A DNA stretch of 64,000 nt, taken from the NCBI GenBank assembly GCA_011800155.1, contig CM022373.1, forward strand, positions 806,001-870,000, read 5' to 3'. The notes under the pieces were generated by a model that searched no databases, was not told the origin of the DNA, and worked only from the letters and a program-made list of their open reading frames with translations. The stretch comes from Flammulina velutipes (Eukaryota > Basidiomycota > Agaricomycetes > Agaricales > Physalacriaceae). A program made the position numbers and the translations under genes. Positions 1 to 12,295 of this stretch are shown one piece after another (position 1 is the first letter of the stretch; the number at the start of each line of letters is the position of its first letter).

Positions 1-976
1 GAAGCGACATAGATGATTTCTTGCACCACGTTAGAGAGCTCAAGGCAAACTGAAAGAGGAACGAGCCAGTCGGTCTTTGAGTTACTGATCAGGAAGGATT
101 GAAAAGGTATCAACGAAACAACTGACGTCTGCATAGGACAATAGACCAGGGAGCCTACGTTCACCTATCTCCACCCCAGCCTGCAGCTTATCTGAATGTA
201 GAGCCTAACACTAAGTCAGAGCGTCCAATTCAGAAGACAAACAACACGCACCAAGTCGTCGACCATATGACGAGCGTAGCCTATAGTTTGGGTGGTGGCA
301 TGTAGTCAAACAACGTAACGGGCCACGATTACCTAATATATTACGGTTCTCACCAACCTTCGAGTTTCTCAACGATTGCGTTTCTTATCGCTCAGGCGTC
401 TTGTCGACGACTCTAGCTCTCTACCTTCTTACTGCAGCGCTCGCGCTATTCCAGTCTAGGCTTTCATGGCAGTGACAGATTTGCTTTCTACAGCCTGGCA
501 CCGGAAGTTCTCGAACTTCAGATGATACCTGCTTCAAGACTCAAAGATGCTCTGAGCGACGCGTTCGATCTTCTACATGGCGTTGTACTGTTTCTCTGTC
601 GAGCGAAAATTGACTACTTGAGTAAGCATCATCCATGAATTAGAAATAACCGAGGTACCACTGGTGGCGTCTAGTAAGCAGTATCGGCGTCCCACCTCCA
701 CCGGCAGCCTTTTGAGATGCGGCTAGTCTCAAATACCCAGAATCATCGTCCGTTATCTCGTATACTTACTTTTCATCTCCGACTCCACGAAATATACAAA
801 GATCCATTCGTAAACCTACACAGATCCCTCAGAGCGACGGAACTTCCGCAGTAGTCTTCGCAGCAAAGTGCAAAGTCCACGACGATAACAGCCTCTTCGA
901 ATTAACTTGCTCCCCAGTTAGCCTAGGAAGACCCGACAATCAGTACACATCCACCCTCAATATGTCGAAACACAAC
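1..976. other. Left-edge stretch without a recognised gene
   Basis: No reading frame of 60 codons or more lies wholly in this stretch, and I see no tRNA-like or repeat structure. It holds at least the 3' flank of the PMT4 gene, which is transcribed leftwards into it. Short exons of a gene to the left cannot be excluded. Confidence 0.4.
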
Positions 977-3676
977 TCACCCAGGAGTCCCATACGTCAG
1001 CGGCGCCATATACAAGAACACCGTGAACAACGCGATAGCGAACAGCGCTACAATCACAGGCCCCTTGAGACCAATGTCTGAGTGTACCCTCTTTTTCGGC
1101 CGCGTCACTTTCGGTCCTTGGATAGATATCGGGTACTCCACCGTATCTGACAACATGAAGTTCAGAATGGAACCAGCGATCAGCGCAGACGCCAAATGCG
1201 ACGGGAGGTAGTGGTGAATAAACAGTTGTCTGTTCATCAGGAAGAACGGCGCATAGTGCACAGCCCACACGACGAAGAAGAATCCGGTAGAGTTCCACAG
1301 ACGGTTGCGCTCAGCTGTCACCAGACAAGTTAGTCTCCGCTTTCGCTTTTGTTGACGGATAAAACTTACGATCCGTAATAGGTTTCTCGTCCCGTCTCCG
1401 GGCCAGTAGGTCAGCACCGAGAATGCCAACGTACACTGAGAGTGCAATAACGCACGTCCACCAGCCCAATATGTTGCCAATCAAATAAATCTGCTTCTGA
1501 TCCTCGTTCTGCGTCCAAAAGCTGATGCCGCTAAGCAAGAAAGGCCAATTGATAGGACCACTCGCGTAAGGATGGGAAGCCGTCAGGCCAGCATTGTGCT
1601 GCAGCATCAACAACTGTAGTTCGGCCCACTTCCGGAAGAAGTTCATCTTCTTGGGTTCCTTGACTGGCTGCTGTTCTGTCCGACTCGACCATTCCTCTCC
1701 GCCTGCGCAAAATATATCAGATAAAGCAACAGACCATACAACGAATACACACTTGCGGCCTGGACAATCTCGTCAACGTACCATGTCGCAGTCTTCTCCG
1801 TGGGGTTTTTGTTGCCATTAATCTCTTGCTGCTTGAATGCCCACTCGGGTAGCTGTTTACTATGCGTCCACATGGACACACGCGTAGGGACATGTACAAG
1901 GCGGAAGTATCCAGACTTGGTTTTCCAGGCTGATCCATCATGTCCATCAAGGATGTTCAGACGGAAGAGGGTGTCATTGTAGCGGGTGAGATCGTCTTTG
2001 GGCCATGTCGTGAACTCTTGGTTCGTGGGCATGAGGGGTGAGGCGACATCATGTGTCAGGAGGAGACTGTTGGTGCTGACGTGCAAAAGCTGGACAACAT
2101 CTTCTTGACGAACAATACGGCCGCGACCAGATTCAGGTAAAGATTTTGTCGGGATGATTTGCCAGTGGTTGTTGGTATCCTCGTGTCCATATCCAGTAAC
2201 CTGTTGTCCTTGACTGCTGATACGGCCGTCGTCGTATTTGAGAGGGTAACGCTCCACATGCGAGTGCAAAAAGACCTTGGTCTCTTTGTGTCGCATGGTG
2301 ACCGTGTCGAAATACCGAATTTCTATAAATATGTTTGTTATCGCATCAAATCGTCTATTCAAGGGCGTACCATGACTGTTCAGCAACATCTCGTTGCCCG
2401 ACAATGTTTCCTGGAAAGCGGGGCTCATGAATGAATCTCCCGGACCAGACTGGGTGAGGACGGCAAAGTGGATGTAGAAGAAGGAAAGGTAGATGACGAA
2501 TGGGACAATTATGAAGCCAACAGTTCGGGCTCTGAAATGCCTCCAGAAGTGCTCCTGAGACCGATTCAGTAAAAATAATTGATTATGCAAAAAGACACGT
2601 ACCATTGAGTTGCCCTTTTTATAGTCCAAGAGATCCCACAAGTCGATAAGGGTGGCGACTCCGATAGTGGCGACGGTGAGGATACCGTTGACCTTGGAAC
2701 CCCAAGTGCAAGCCATGAAAACTCCCGTGAGAATGAGCCAGACCCACCACTCTGCTGAGAATTCCCTGAAAGCAAGTTAGATCCAGGAAACATACAGTCG
2801 AGGCCACTCACCAGTAGCGCAGTTTTTGGAATCGGATATACGAATAAATGGTAAGCGACATGAAGAAAATGAGAGTTGCATCGAGGAGAATAAGACGCGA
2901 CTGCGCGATGTGCGCGTTATCTAGGCAAGATCAGCCGGGAATCGAGTAGCGGAATATGCAACGCACCGAACAAGATGAGAGATGCGGAAAAGGCGGCAAT
3001 GACAGTGGAATGACCGGTTTGCTTCATGATGGCGTAGACGACTGGGATTGTTAGACTTCCGAGGATGGCTGGGAGCGCGCGCATGCCGATGTATGGAACA
3101 TGGTTGGTGGTATAGCTGTCTCCAATATTCTCGAACTGGAAAAGGCCGTCGAAGCCTACGAACCAGCCTGCAAGTCCAAAGAGCAGTTTGGCGAAAGGTG
3201 GGTGGACGTCGAAATAGTACGTTCGGAGGATATAATACGAGGCGAATTTGCCGAAATGGACCTCGTCGAAGCTGTTTACGCGCGTCAGAGAAGACACAGA
3301 GCGAGCTGTGAGGACACGTACACGACTTGGTCTGGCTGGTTGAGTTTGAACAGACGAAGCGCGAACGCCAGCGTGGTCAGCGCCGCTACCGTGATGATGC
3401 TCGCCTTGTCTGTGTCTAAAATTCGTTCAATTGGATGCGGTGTTCGCTGTTGGAGGCGTCAGAAAGCGTTCAAAGTTGGCAGTTCAAGTCGCGCACTGGT
3501 TCATTGTATACGTGGGCAGCTTGCTCGTCTTCCTGGGTGTCGTCGATGTGGACAAGGTGTTTTCGTTGGCGCAGCTGGCCCGCCGACGACGACGACGTTG
3601 GCGAGGGCATGACAGTGGGCAGCAGAGGATCAACAGTGGAAGGAGTGAAGGGACGGCGCATGCCAAGCAACATCAA
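977..3676 (-). CDS. PMT4: Dolichyl-phosphate-mannose:protein O-mannosyltransferase, Pmt4 type
   Basis: Multi-spanning ER enzyme that transfers mannose from dolichyl-phosphate-mannose to Ser/Thr of secretory proteins. The first luminal loop carries the GT39 signature FDEVHFGKF followed by FFDVHPP-like YYFDVHPPFAKLL. The central part holds the luminal MIR region (RYFDTVTMRHKETKVFLHSH at about 2370-2310), and the C-terminus has several hydrophobic spans ending at 977. The form of the MIR region fits the Pmt4 clade better than Pmt1 or Pmt2. About seven introns are needed. Two that I could fix are a 50-nt intron after the N-terminal exon and one at about 3294-3343 that joins QVV to FDEVHF. The start at 3676 opens a polar cytosolic head. 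It diverges from an F-box gene with only 115 bp between start codons. Confidence 0.88.
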
Positions 3677-3791
3677 AATGGATTATGTAATTCCTCCCAG
3701 GCTCCTTTCATTGTCCCATTGTGGCGCTAGTTCTTTCAGGTCTGCCATTGCCTTTTCCTTGAATAAATCTACTCAATCATACACACTAGCA

Positions 3792-5387
3792 ATGGCTTCA
3801 CTTCCCAACGAGATAGTTCTCTACATCGCTCGCATTTGCATCTCCAACACTGTCAGAGACAGCTGTTTGGACCCAAACGGCATTCGGTTCCACCTTGCCC
3901 GCATCTGTAAGCAGTGGCGCGATACAATACAGAGCGATCCCTCCCTCTGGACCACACTCCTCATATGCGACTTGCCTAGGAATCGAGAATCCGCTCTTGA
4001 TGTCCTCGATCGCTTTCTGCTCTTCTCTCAGGATCAGCCGTTGAAAATCTACTTTGACAGCTTCCTCCAGCGCATGCTGGGCCTATCTACTGTACAGAAG
4101 CTCGACGCTATCCTACGCCGCCTCCTAACCCACCATGATCGCTGGGAGGTGTTCTCAATGACCGTCAACTGGCACCCATCTCTCAAGCGAGTGGGTATAC
4201 CGATGGATGTGCCATTCCCTCGCTTGTTAGAAATGGCTGTTCATGAAGCGGCCGTACCCTTTGGATCTTGTCTTTGTGCTCCAGCACTGGAGAAGGTCTC
4301 GATGGAAATCACAGACATATCTGTGCCAGGCAAGGGAACGGACCAACTCAAGAACCTTACTGGTCTGACCCATCTCCGCATCGTCGACCATACCTCAAGT
4401 GTGGTGTTGCACATCCTTTCCGCCTCATTGCCCACTGCCGCTAACGAGATGCGCGAGCGTATGATATCCGTCGAAAACCTTCTCCGACAGCATCCCTCTC
4501 TCACACAACTCCATTTTCTTTCTGGCTGTCCTATCCTTTCCCAAGGGCAAGAACACTTTTTGAATCATCCCAAATTAGAGCACCTGGTGCTCAGATCTTC
4601 CACGCAGCTCAACAACATAACACTCCCATCCCTCCAAGGATTACATTTCACGAAGGCCATCAACCTCCTCGAACAACCTGATGATGTCATAGTGAATGAC
4701 ATTGTGTCCTTCCTCCGCCGATCTCACTGCGCTCTTTGCAGTATCACACTCGACGTTGCATTCCTCCGAGAAACGAGCAACGTCACAAACAACTTATTCG
4801 CTCTCCTCGAACCATCCTTGACTCATTTCAGACTATTCACTCACAACAAGGAGCCTAGCGACATCCTGACCTTCCGAACCTTTCTTGAAGCTCTAACTCA
4901 CTCAGAGGCCAAAGCAGGTCTCTTTCCACGTCTCACCAGTCTCTCTCTCCAATTCCATAGCCACTACGACAAACTGACAGTCGTCCTCCCTACAATCGTA
5001 CAACTGTTAATCTCCCGGAGAGACGCTGGCCTCTCGACACGATGGAAGGCTAATGTCCTCACCGACGTTGGCCTTGATTTCGCCCACATCGGCAACACTG
5101 CCGATGGTATTCGAGGAGTGTTCGAGTCGGATGTTAGGGTTTTGCGCGAGGAAGGACTCAGATTTTGGTATACCAGGCAGATATACCACATCGACCTGTC
5201 GCCATGGGTGGAGAATCGAGAGCAGGTTGAGGTGGCGTTGGACAGGCCATATGTCCCAGGACATTCGACTTCGTGGGGGACTGGGGATGATTACGAAGAC
5301 GACGACGATTACCCTCCACTTCAGGATGTAAGTGAATCAGGCGATTCGGACTTGGAGGTGTTCTCGTCGACAGATGTAGAGGAATAG
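3792..5387 (+). CDS. F-box-like domain protein
   Basis: Single-exon protein of 531 residues. The first 60 residues match the fungal F-box pattern: LPNEIVLYIARIC, then a helix ending HLARICKQWRDTIQSDPSLW, the usual hallmark of Agaricomycete F-box proteins. The rest is a long leucine-rich, irregular region without clear repeats, and the C-terminus is strongly acidic (DDYEDDDDYPPLQD). F-box proteins bind Skp1 in SCF ubiquitin ligases. The substrate here is unknown, and these families expand greatly in mushrooms. The frame is open further upstream into PMT4, but the ATG at 3792 directly precedes the F-box and lies just outside the PMT4 coding region, so I take it as the start. Confidence 0.82.
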   Translation: MASLPNEIVLYIARICISNTVRDSCLDPNGIRFHLARICKQWRDTIQSDPSLWTTLLICDLPRNRESALDVLDRFLLFSQDQPLKIYFDSFLQRMLGLSTVQKLDAILRRLLTHHDRWEVFSMTVNWHPSLKRVGIPMDVPFPRLLEMAVHEAAVPFGSCLCAPALEKVSMEITDISVPGKGTDQLKNLTGLTHLRIVDHTSSVVLHILSASLPTAANEMRERMISVENLLRQHPSLTQLHFLSGCPILSQGQEHFLNHPKLEHLVLRSSTQLNNITLPSLQGLHFTKAINLLEQPDDVIVNDIVSFLRRSHCALCSITLDVAFLRETSNVTNNLFALLEPSLTHFRLFTHNKEPSDILTFRTFLEALTHSEAKAGLFPRLTSLSLQFHSHYDKLTVVLPTIVQLLISRRDAGLSTRWKANVLTDVGLDFAHIGNTADGIRGVFESDVRVLREEGLRFWYTRQIYHIDLSPWVENREQVEVALDRPYVPGHSTSWGTGDDYEDDDDYPPLQDVSESGDSDLEVFSSTDVEE

Positions 5388-5488
5388 GTTGACGAGGAAG
5401 AAGATTCATGTTCTGAGGGAAAGGCGCCATATCTTTCAATGTATTTCTGAACTACATCTCCACCTGTACATACATACATACTACATAC

Positions 5489-7080
5489 TCAAGCAGGCTC
5501 AGATATTTGGGTCCCAAGTGCCAAAGGTTGCCCGAAGTTTGGTGTTCCATCACTATTCCAGTTGACGCTGTAGATTAAAATGTTAGTGACCGATGAACAC
5601 AGTACGACTTGCTCTCCTCACATCTGGACACTGGTATATCTCGCTCCATCACACGTCCCTGGAGTAGCGGTGTTTGCGTGGTATACCTAGTGCGAATTAG
5701 TATACCAGCATGAGTTAATGCCAAACGAGGACGTACATTCCATATCTGACTTCCATCTTTGCTGGTGAAGAAACCATTATGGCCGGGCTGGTAGTTTCTG
5801 GAGGCGCATCAGAAAGGGAAACCATGATCGCATCGTGGAGTCGTTCATACCCATTGGCATTGGTGAACACAGGCTCAGGATACTTCTTCCATGCGCTGGG
5901 GTTCAATGGATCCGAACCGGTCAGCTCAAGAAGACCGAGCTTATAGCCCGTTCCAGCGCAGTTGGACGCAGAGTATGCAATGAAGGTACGTCCGCCATGG
6001 TAAAGAGCGGCTGAAGGAGGTCTTATCTTAGACAACGCGAAAGGATGTCTTCGAGAATACGCGTACCGGCACCCTCGTTAACGTTGGCACCTACCCTCTC
6101 CCAGCTGTATGTGGGTGCTGAGATCTTGACGGTGTTTCCAACGGAGGTGGCATTGTTCATCTTGCTAGAATACGACGTGAGAGTCGTGCTAACGACGACG
6201 ACGAGGCAGATTAACGCACGAAATGTAAAGGCATTGGTCTAAACAGAAGATGATTAGCCTGGTAGAGTAGTAACGCTACATCTTTGCCTACCGGGTCCAT
6301 CCCAACTCGAATACACCATGTATGTCGATTCCAGGAAGAGCAGAGTTGAATCAATTGCCCAAACATCCCGGTTGGGAATGACGATGCGCCCTACGTGATA
6401 ACTTAGTCGCCGTTCATAGTCCACTTTCGACTGTAACACTCACCTGCGTACGACCAAGTGGATTGCCAGATGTTGTTCGAGCTTCCCTTAAGGACATGTG
6501 TATATTGGTTGTCGAAAGTACCGGCCGTACCAGCCGTGTAATAGCTTTGCAGACCAACAGGTAAACGAAAACAGTGCTGAAGTGAAATTTGTCCCACTTA
6601 CATGTACCATGAATTGTTGTACCTCGATGGATATTAGGAAGGTATGCGCTTTAGCAATACTAAACTCACCAGTGAATTTCAGGCGCCCCTGTTGCGACGT
6701 GTTAGTTCTTTGCCGTTAAAGATTGAATATGACATACACAAATTACAGCATCGAGAAGCTGTAGAATCCTGCCAAACGACCTTTGGTGTGGCTCTTTTCA
6801 ATTCATCAATGGTAGCTCCTCGTGTGATTTGGATGTTCGTCCAAGTCGTTGAAGTGAGGTCTAGGGACCCATTCAGCTAGCACTTTGGGACGTAAGATTA
6901 CAAACAGTAGTATCCTTCATGAAAGACCTGACAATGATGTGTTAGGTACTACAATGTGTCAACGGAGATGGAGCGTACAATAAAAGGATCCGATCCATCG
7001 GAGGACTTGATGGGATTGGTGAATGCCTCAGCAGAAAAGAGATGACAGGCAAGCACAAGCAGAGTAAAGAACCACATCAT
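5489..7080 (-). CDS. Secreted glycoside hydrolase family 43 (arabinan/xylan-type)
   Basis: The start at 7080 opens a clean signal peptide (MMWFFTLLVLACHLFSAEA), followed by the GH43 opening with the general-base motif GSDPFIV. Joining exons gives EGYYYLTSTTWTNIQITRG, then RCCNLWAPEIHW, the pKa-modulator block DVWAIDSTLLFL, YMVYSSWDGP, the acid region VGANVNEGAG, and a C-terminal GHNGFFTSKDGSQIWNVYHA block with the stop at 5489. All the expected five-bladed-propeller catalytic acids (D, D, E) are present. The order of motifs is closest to fungal subfamily 26 (exo-arabinanase-like), which I assign only tentatively. About eight short introns interrupt it. It acts outside the cell on plant arabinose or xylose polymers. 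A TTTAAAA element lies about 45 bp upstream of the start. Confidence 0.82.
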
Positions 7081-7158
7081 GCTGATACATGTTGGTAGAT
7101 TTATCGTCCGTTTTAAAGCTGGGATTGGATCCGAGTTTGTACCTCCCGATACGCACAT

Positions 7159-8132
7159 GAGACGCGAAATAAGAGCGCCGCTCAGCTTGGCATCTAAATA
7201 GAAGGCTTCATTCGTCTAAACGCAGGACGACGAAGGTCATAAGGGAGCCACGGTACCTATCCGCCTCCCGGACCGCCCAACTTGCCGCTCTCAACATTCC
7301 GACCACTAAACTTGAGTCTATCACCGCCTTTATGCATCGGATCACTTGAGTGAACACGTTCGGCCTTCCAGCCATTTAATGGTGACATTGATTGGCTGAG
7401 CGTGAGAGCTGCTCACGTCAAGAACGTTCACTTCGTGCGCGCGTCTAGATAGTGAGTATGTAGCCGGGTTATGGTATCAATGACTTGTCAAAGAGCCTCA
7501 GCTTTCAATCATGATCGCTGCCTCCAACGGGCTTCCTGAATTTCTAGCCTCGGAATGACAGTACGTGACGGTACTATAGAGTGTGGCTCGTGTTCGCTCC
7601 GCCGCTATGACGAGATAAGAGGAAGTTCGCTGGAAGGATGAGGTCCTCGATAGGCTGTGCAGCATGCGATCGAAATCTGGTACCGATGGATTTGCTCCCG
7701 TTCCTCTTAGGGCGTCTCGCTGAAGATGGTGATGTGCGGAAGCCATGCGTCCAAATAGGCGCGACGAGGTGGCATACGACGTGATATTAGGATGGAGGGA
7801 TACTAAGAATCAAGATCGTAGGCGTTGGACGAAATCAAGAGCAATAGAGACACAAAGTTAACGTCCCAGAAAGCGCAAGGCAGAATTATAGAAGGGCTGT
7901 TAATTCAATCAATAAAGAAAGGTGAAAGACGACGAAATAAAGCAAACCATTATGCATTTATCATTCATGCTCTAACTGGAGCAAAGACAAGGAAGACGCA
8001 GGTCGTTGTGAGGGCGTAAGAAACAGTTTGAGGTGCAATTGATGAACAAGCCTGGCGTGGATCACTGATGGCGGCCACAAAAGGTAACGACGGCTGCACA
8101 GCCACCCATCGGCTAGCTGCTCGACGTCAACG
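7159..8132. other. Intergenic region between divergent GH43 and MVP1
   Basis: About 1 kb that should contain the promoters of the secreted GH43 (leftwards) and of MVP1 (rightwards). Short open frames at 7498-7746 (-) and 7825-8019 (+) have no recognisable content or splice partners. I see no repeat or RNA gene. Confidence 0.4.
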
Positions 8133-10531
8133 ATGTTCGACTCGCCTCGTCCTGCTCAGCGTTATGGCACCGCGTCGTCGCCCAGCGGCCTCGGGGGCAG
8201 CTTCGTCGACGACAACCCACTTTCTGGCTCAATGTACGACACGGTCGACCCTTGGAGTGCAGCACCCAGTCCGACTCCGACGCCAATGCCACCAGCGACG
8301 ACGATGTTTAGCTCTGTAATAGGCGCGTCGTCCAACAGCTATGAAACACAACAACGCTGACCTTACGCAGCCGACGCAACTGTTCCGACGATATACAACT
8401 CTGCGTTTACCGCAGTTAATCCGGGCAACACTGGCGAAGCGTCGGTTGGCTCGTTGTCGAGAGTGTTGAACACGTCTGCACTTCCTGCCAGAACAATTGA
8501 AAAGGTGCGCTTTAACGTAAAGCATTACTTGAATTTGCACTGAGCGTAGTAGATTGTCAATCTCGTTAGCAGTGGTCCGCGCGTATCGAAACTCGAATTC
8601 TTCGTGGCTCTGGCATTGGTCGCGTTGGCACAGTCGGGGAAAGGTGCGCCACTTTCCAACATCGACAAGCCCATTCATCTAATTAGTTTGTGCAGATGTC
8701 AGTGTCGAGCAGGTTGCTCTTCTATCTTCCCAGAACACGCTCCCTGAGCCCAGTCTCGACTTGAACTCGTTACAACCTTCAACGTCTGTATTCGCCCCCT
8801 CTGCACTCCGACAAAATAGTAAAATAGTCCGAGCGCCAGTTCCCGCCTACGCATCGGACGATCCTTGGAATACAAGTTCTCGCGGTGTCGGTGGACCTTC
8901 CAACGTAATCGACGGCTTCGAGGCTCCCCGGAACGGCGCACCATCTTCTCTGGCAGGCAGCGGCCTTCCCTCAGAATGGTGGAAGAAGCAGAAGACTGCC
9001 TCGGTCACCATTCTTGGACAACAAGGCTTCATTTTGAATCGATACACAGTCTATCAGATTAGTACTGAGGTCAGAAACATTGTACGCGACAACGGCTGCC
9101 GTAACTCACATACTTGTGTAGCTTGCCTCCCCAGTCACCCGAAGATACTCTGAATTCGTCTTCCTGTGGGACGTGCTTACCCGACGATATCCTTTTCGTC
9201 TGTTCCCAGGATTGCCACCGAAACGAGTTGGACCTGACGATTATTTTCTGGAACAACGTCGCCGTGGGCTACAGAGATGTCTCAATTTCGTCCGGTAAAG
9301 GTCAACTATCCTTTTGTACAATTCCCAACTTATCTCGTTCGCAGGAATCATCCAATCATCAAAGATGATGCTGTCCTTACTGTTTTCTTAACGGTGCCGT
9401 CGTTGGAAGAATGGAGGAAAAACACATCTGTTTCCCTCGATGAAGAATCAACCAACAAGCACATCGACAAACTTGAAGAGATGACTATTCCCAGTGATCT
9501 GGAAGACAAGATCGCGTATGTGTTTACCGTTTCGTCGTATCTTGTTATCTCACGTCTTGACAGCACGGTGAGAGGCAAAGTCATCCCTCTGATAGACCAG
9601 TGGCAACGAATCTGCCTCCTGTCGGAAAAGATCATAAAGAGGCGCGAAGCAGCAGCGGTACGAGGCCCAAAGTTTCGACGTCCATTTCTTGCGACTCATA
9701 CGGCTTTATCTCTCTCTGCCTCTGCCCCCGCATCTCCCACTTTGTCATCAAATTCTTCTATTCAATCTCCAACACCTTCGATTACCTCTTTCATGGACCT
9801 CTTCTCTCCGACTCACTTTGATGCGCCATTGGGAATACAGGGTGATCTAGCACGATTGACAAACACCATTCGCACGGTTGCGGAGGTGAATGAGCACTGC
9901 TGGCGAGGGGATGAGTGTGAACTATCCAACGGAGTTCGGATGGGCCTTGAACAGGTCGCGGCGCATTGTCAGAGACACACAGAGTTGTCGGAACTTCGGG
10001 TAGAAAGATCCCTTCCCTTCTCCGGACTACCTGCTGATTGACCTTCAGACTCGAGTTCTATACGACACTACGCTCGAAGCTCTCAAGTCTCAACGGGACC
10101 TCTATGTCGCCGTCCGTGATCTGCTCATCCGACATGACCGATTTTCCATCGACCAAGTCGAGCGCTTGAAGAAGCGAGTGGAGACAACGTCACTGAAGAT
10201 GGAGGGCATAAGGGCACAGCAGAAGGATGGCTGGCAAGAGGACGTGGATCGGCTTAGCGGACAAGTCGAGAAGGACCAAGCGACGATACTGGCGCAGCTT
10301 AGCCGCAGGGTATTCATTCGTGCATGGTACGTGATTCGAGAAATGCTTCGGGTTTTGCTCATTCTTCGTAGTATGTGGCATGAGCTACGAGTCGTACTAC
10401 ATAACCGGGAGAACACACTCTTGACGGTGCTGGTACAAGCTTTCTCGAAGGAGGAACAGGAGTTTTCACAGACTGTTTTCAATAATTGGGTATCGCTCTG
10501 TGAGGGTGTCGAGGGTATGCCTTCGGAATGA
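8133..10531 (+). CDS. MVP1: Sorting nexin Mvp1 (SNX8-like; PX plus BAR-like region)
   Basis: Endosomal sorting nexin that binds phosphatidylinositol 3-phosphate and tubulates membranes in retromer-related recycling. After a Ser/Pro-rich N-terminus (MFDSPRPAQRYGTASSPSGL) come a middle region and a PX domain beginning QKTASVTILGQQGFILN. Across an intron the PX core continues as ASPVTRRYSEFVFLWDVL, with YPFRLFPGLPPKRVGPDDYF, the basic PI3P pocket and proline loop. The C-terminal half is long and helical (SLKMEGIRAQQKDGWQEDVD), as expected for the Vps5-type BAR region. A low-complexity Ser/Pro insert lies at about 9700-9800. Introns are short. The last well-defined one is at about 10327-10371 and restores RACMWHELRVVLHNREN. 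It is well separated from its neighbours. Confidence 0.85.
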
Positions 10532-10865
10532 ATGTTGCGTTATAGTATGGACTACATTTTTAGTATACCCGCATGCATCCAGACTAGGTATTATACACTC
10601 ATATTCTCGCAAGATGAATCGATGAAGTCCGAGTATTTACTCTGATCTACAATTCGTTTCTAGTCTACTATACAGTAACGGTTTCTGTTTTATACAACTG
10701 TGTGCGGGTAACATATTCTGTCATGCAGTGAAACACTGAAAGTGATTCAATAGGTCATGTCCGAATGGTGGGTCTAGCGTAATAAGCGAGTTCGAAGTAG
10801 AGGAGGGACCAGAGAATATGCTATGGTGATGTCGATTCGTCGGGTCTTTCAGGCTGTGCGAGAGG
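10532..10865. other. Short intergenic stretch, 3' ends of two convergent genes
   Basis: About 330 bp between the stop of MVP1 and the modelled stop of the leftward orphan gene. AT-rich, and it holds only the two 3' flanks as far as I can see. Confidence 0.35.
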
Positions 10866-12295
10866 TCAGATAGTGTTCTTCGATTCGAGAAAATACTCAC
10901 ATTTCTCCAAATCCTGAGAGGTTCTTTTACCAGCCTTCTCACGTTTGCGACAACAACATCTCCACCATTCCCCCTTTTTTCCCGGGATCGCATTTTGAAT
11001 AGCCTTGTTCCGTTTGCAACAGCAACATCTCCACCATGCCTCTTTGGTTTCCGGGACAAATTTCCGAATCTTCTTAGACGACAGGCGTATCGTTTTCGTT
11101 CGGTCAGTTATCCACTTCGTAGACCAAGATTAGGAAGGTCGATAGGTCAAATTAGAAAAACGACTCACAAATCTTTCAAAATTTTTCAGGAATCTGGCTT
11201 CTTTAACAGGTTCCAGGATGGAATCAAGGGATTTTGAGCAGAAACTTGCGAACTCCCTCCACCCTACTACATCGACGAAGGCAAATTCTATAAGATCTCC
11301 GATGAAGGCTGCCGTTTCCTTTAGATACACCAATCGTGGTTGTACTAGTTAAGTAGTAAGATCAAGGGGGTTGACAAATGACAGCAAGAGATGATCCACC
11401 TGCGAATAAAGTTGCTAGCCCAGCTGGCAAAGCAGAAGATTTGTTTAGGCATTCTAACGCCTTCTTCGTAGTTGCGTGTTCATCGAGGTATGTGATGGGG
11501 ATAGGTAGCGAAACTACGAGTACCGCCAGAAACGCGATCACGTAGATGATAGCGTGGTAGAAAATTTCAACGCATCTACAGAGTAGCGACCTATACGCCT
11601 AATAAAACAGTTCAGCATGATCGTCTCGCCAGTGTTTAGAACAAGGACATTGTTGAGCCTCGTGACTTCCGAAATGTATGCTTGTATGCCGGCTGTAAGG
11701 CTGTCTATATGCTTGCTTACTTGACGTTTGAGCTTGAGTTTTGCTCGACTCGGAGCCAAAAGAGGTCGGATCGTCCGGTACGAAGACACCAGAGATTTTG
11801 AAATGAAGTCGAAGAAATAGATGAATCTAAAGAGATCGTCTTGATAGGTAGGCGTGGTGAAACTAAGTGTGCTGTTAGCATATAAGGAAAGCTGTCAGTG
11901 AATGCTGAGGTTCACCATGGAAAAGTTCGCCTATGTGTGTGCAACGCATGCTGAGCATCAAATAGATCTGTCATATCCCTGTTTGGGCTCGTTTCAGAGT
12001 CGTTCTCATCGGTGTGAAGAAGTACGAGTGCGTCGGCCAGTGAGTCGGAGGGAGACGAGACTGGGAACCCAGGATCGAGATACTGAGGCAGAAGATAGAA
12101 AGTAGCAGACATAGAGAGACATGCACTAGGAGAACGGAAAGATCTAGTTCGTACACAAGAGAATTGAGGGATATGAAATGAGCGTTGTCGAGCCTCGTCA
12201 AGGATGTTCGAAAGTCGATGCGGGAAAGAGTCTGAAGGAGTGACCAAGTGTGACTTTAATGTCACGACATCGGCTGGGCTGCTCAAGGCTACCAT
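10866..12295 (-). CDS. Orphan membrane protein with duplicated WWRCCC tail motif
   Basis: Unrecognised. A five-exon model joins cleanly: exon 1 12295-11916, exon 2 11871-11649, a 50-nt intron with CTGAAC and TTTTATTAG at its 3' end, exon 3 from 11598, then an intron beginning GTGGATC and a final exon. Exon 2 is helical and basic (PSRAKLKLKRQ). Exon 3 holds a strong membrane segment (YHAIIYVIAFLAVLVVSLPI). The tail carries a twice-repeated module, EAWWRCCCCKRNKA and EWWRCCCRKREKA, about 25 residues apart. Tryptophan next to cysteine runs and basic residues suggests a membrane-bound, possibly lipidated tail (inference). The start codon lies inside one arm of an inverted repeat. Expression is unproven, and the N-terminal part is the least certain. 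Confidence 0.42.
10928..11052. repeat. Imperfect tandem repeat, two units of about 65 bp
   Basis: Two copies of a segment containing the shared stretch CAACATCTCCACCAT (about 10950-10970 and 11022-11040), each preceded by CGTTTGC(G/A)ACA. On the minus strand these encode the twin WWRCCC modules of the orphan membrane protein. The units differ at several places, so the duplication is not recent. Confidence 0.6.

Noticed and set aside
6700..6960. Apparent stop codon in the GH43 gene after EGYYC
   Set aside because: Using the GT six bases earlier as donor gives EGYYYLTSTTWTNIQ, matching the family and removing the stop. The gene is intact.
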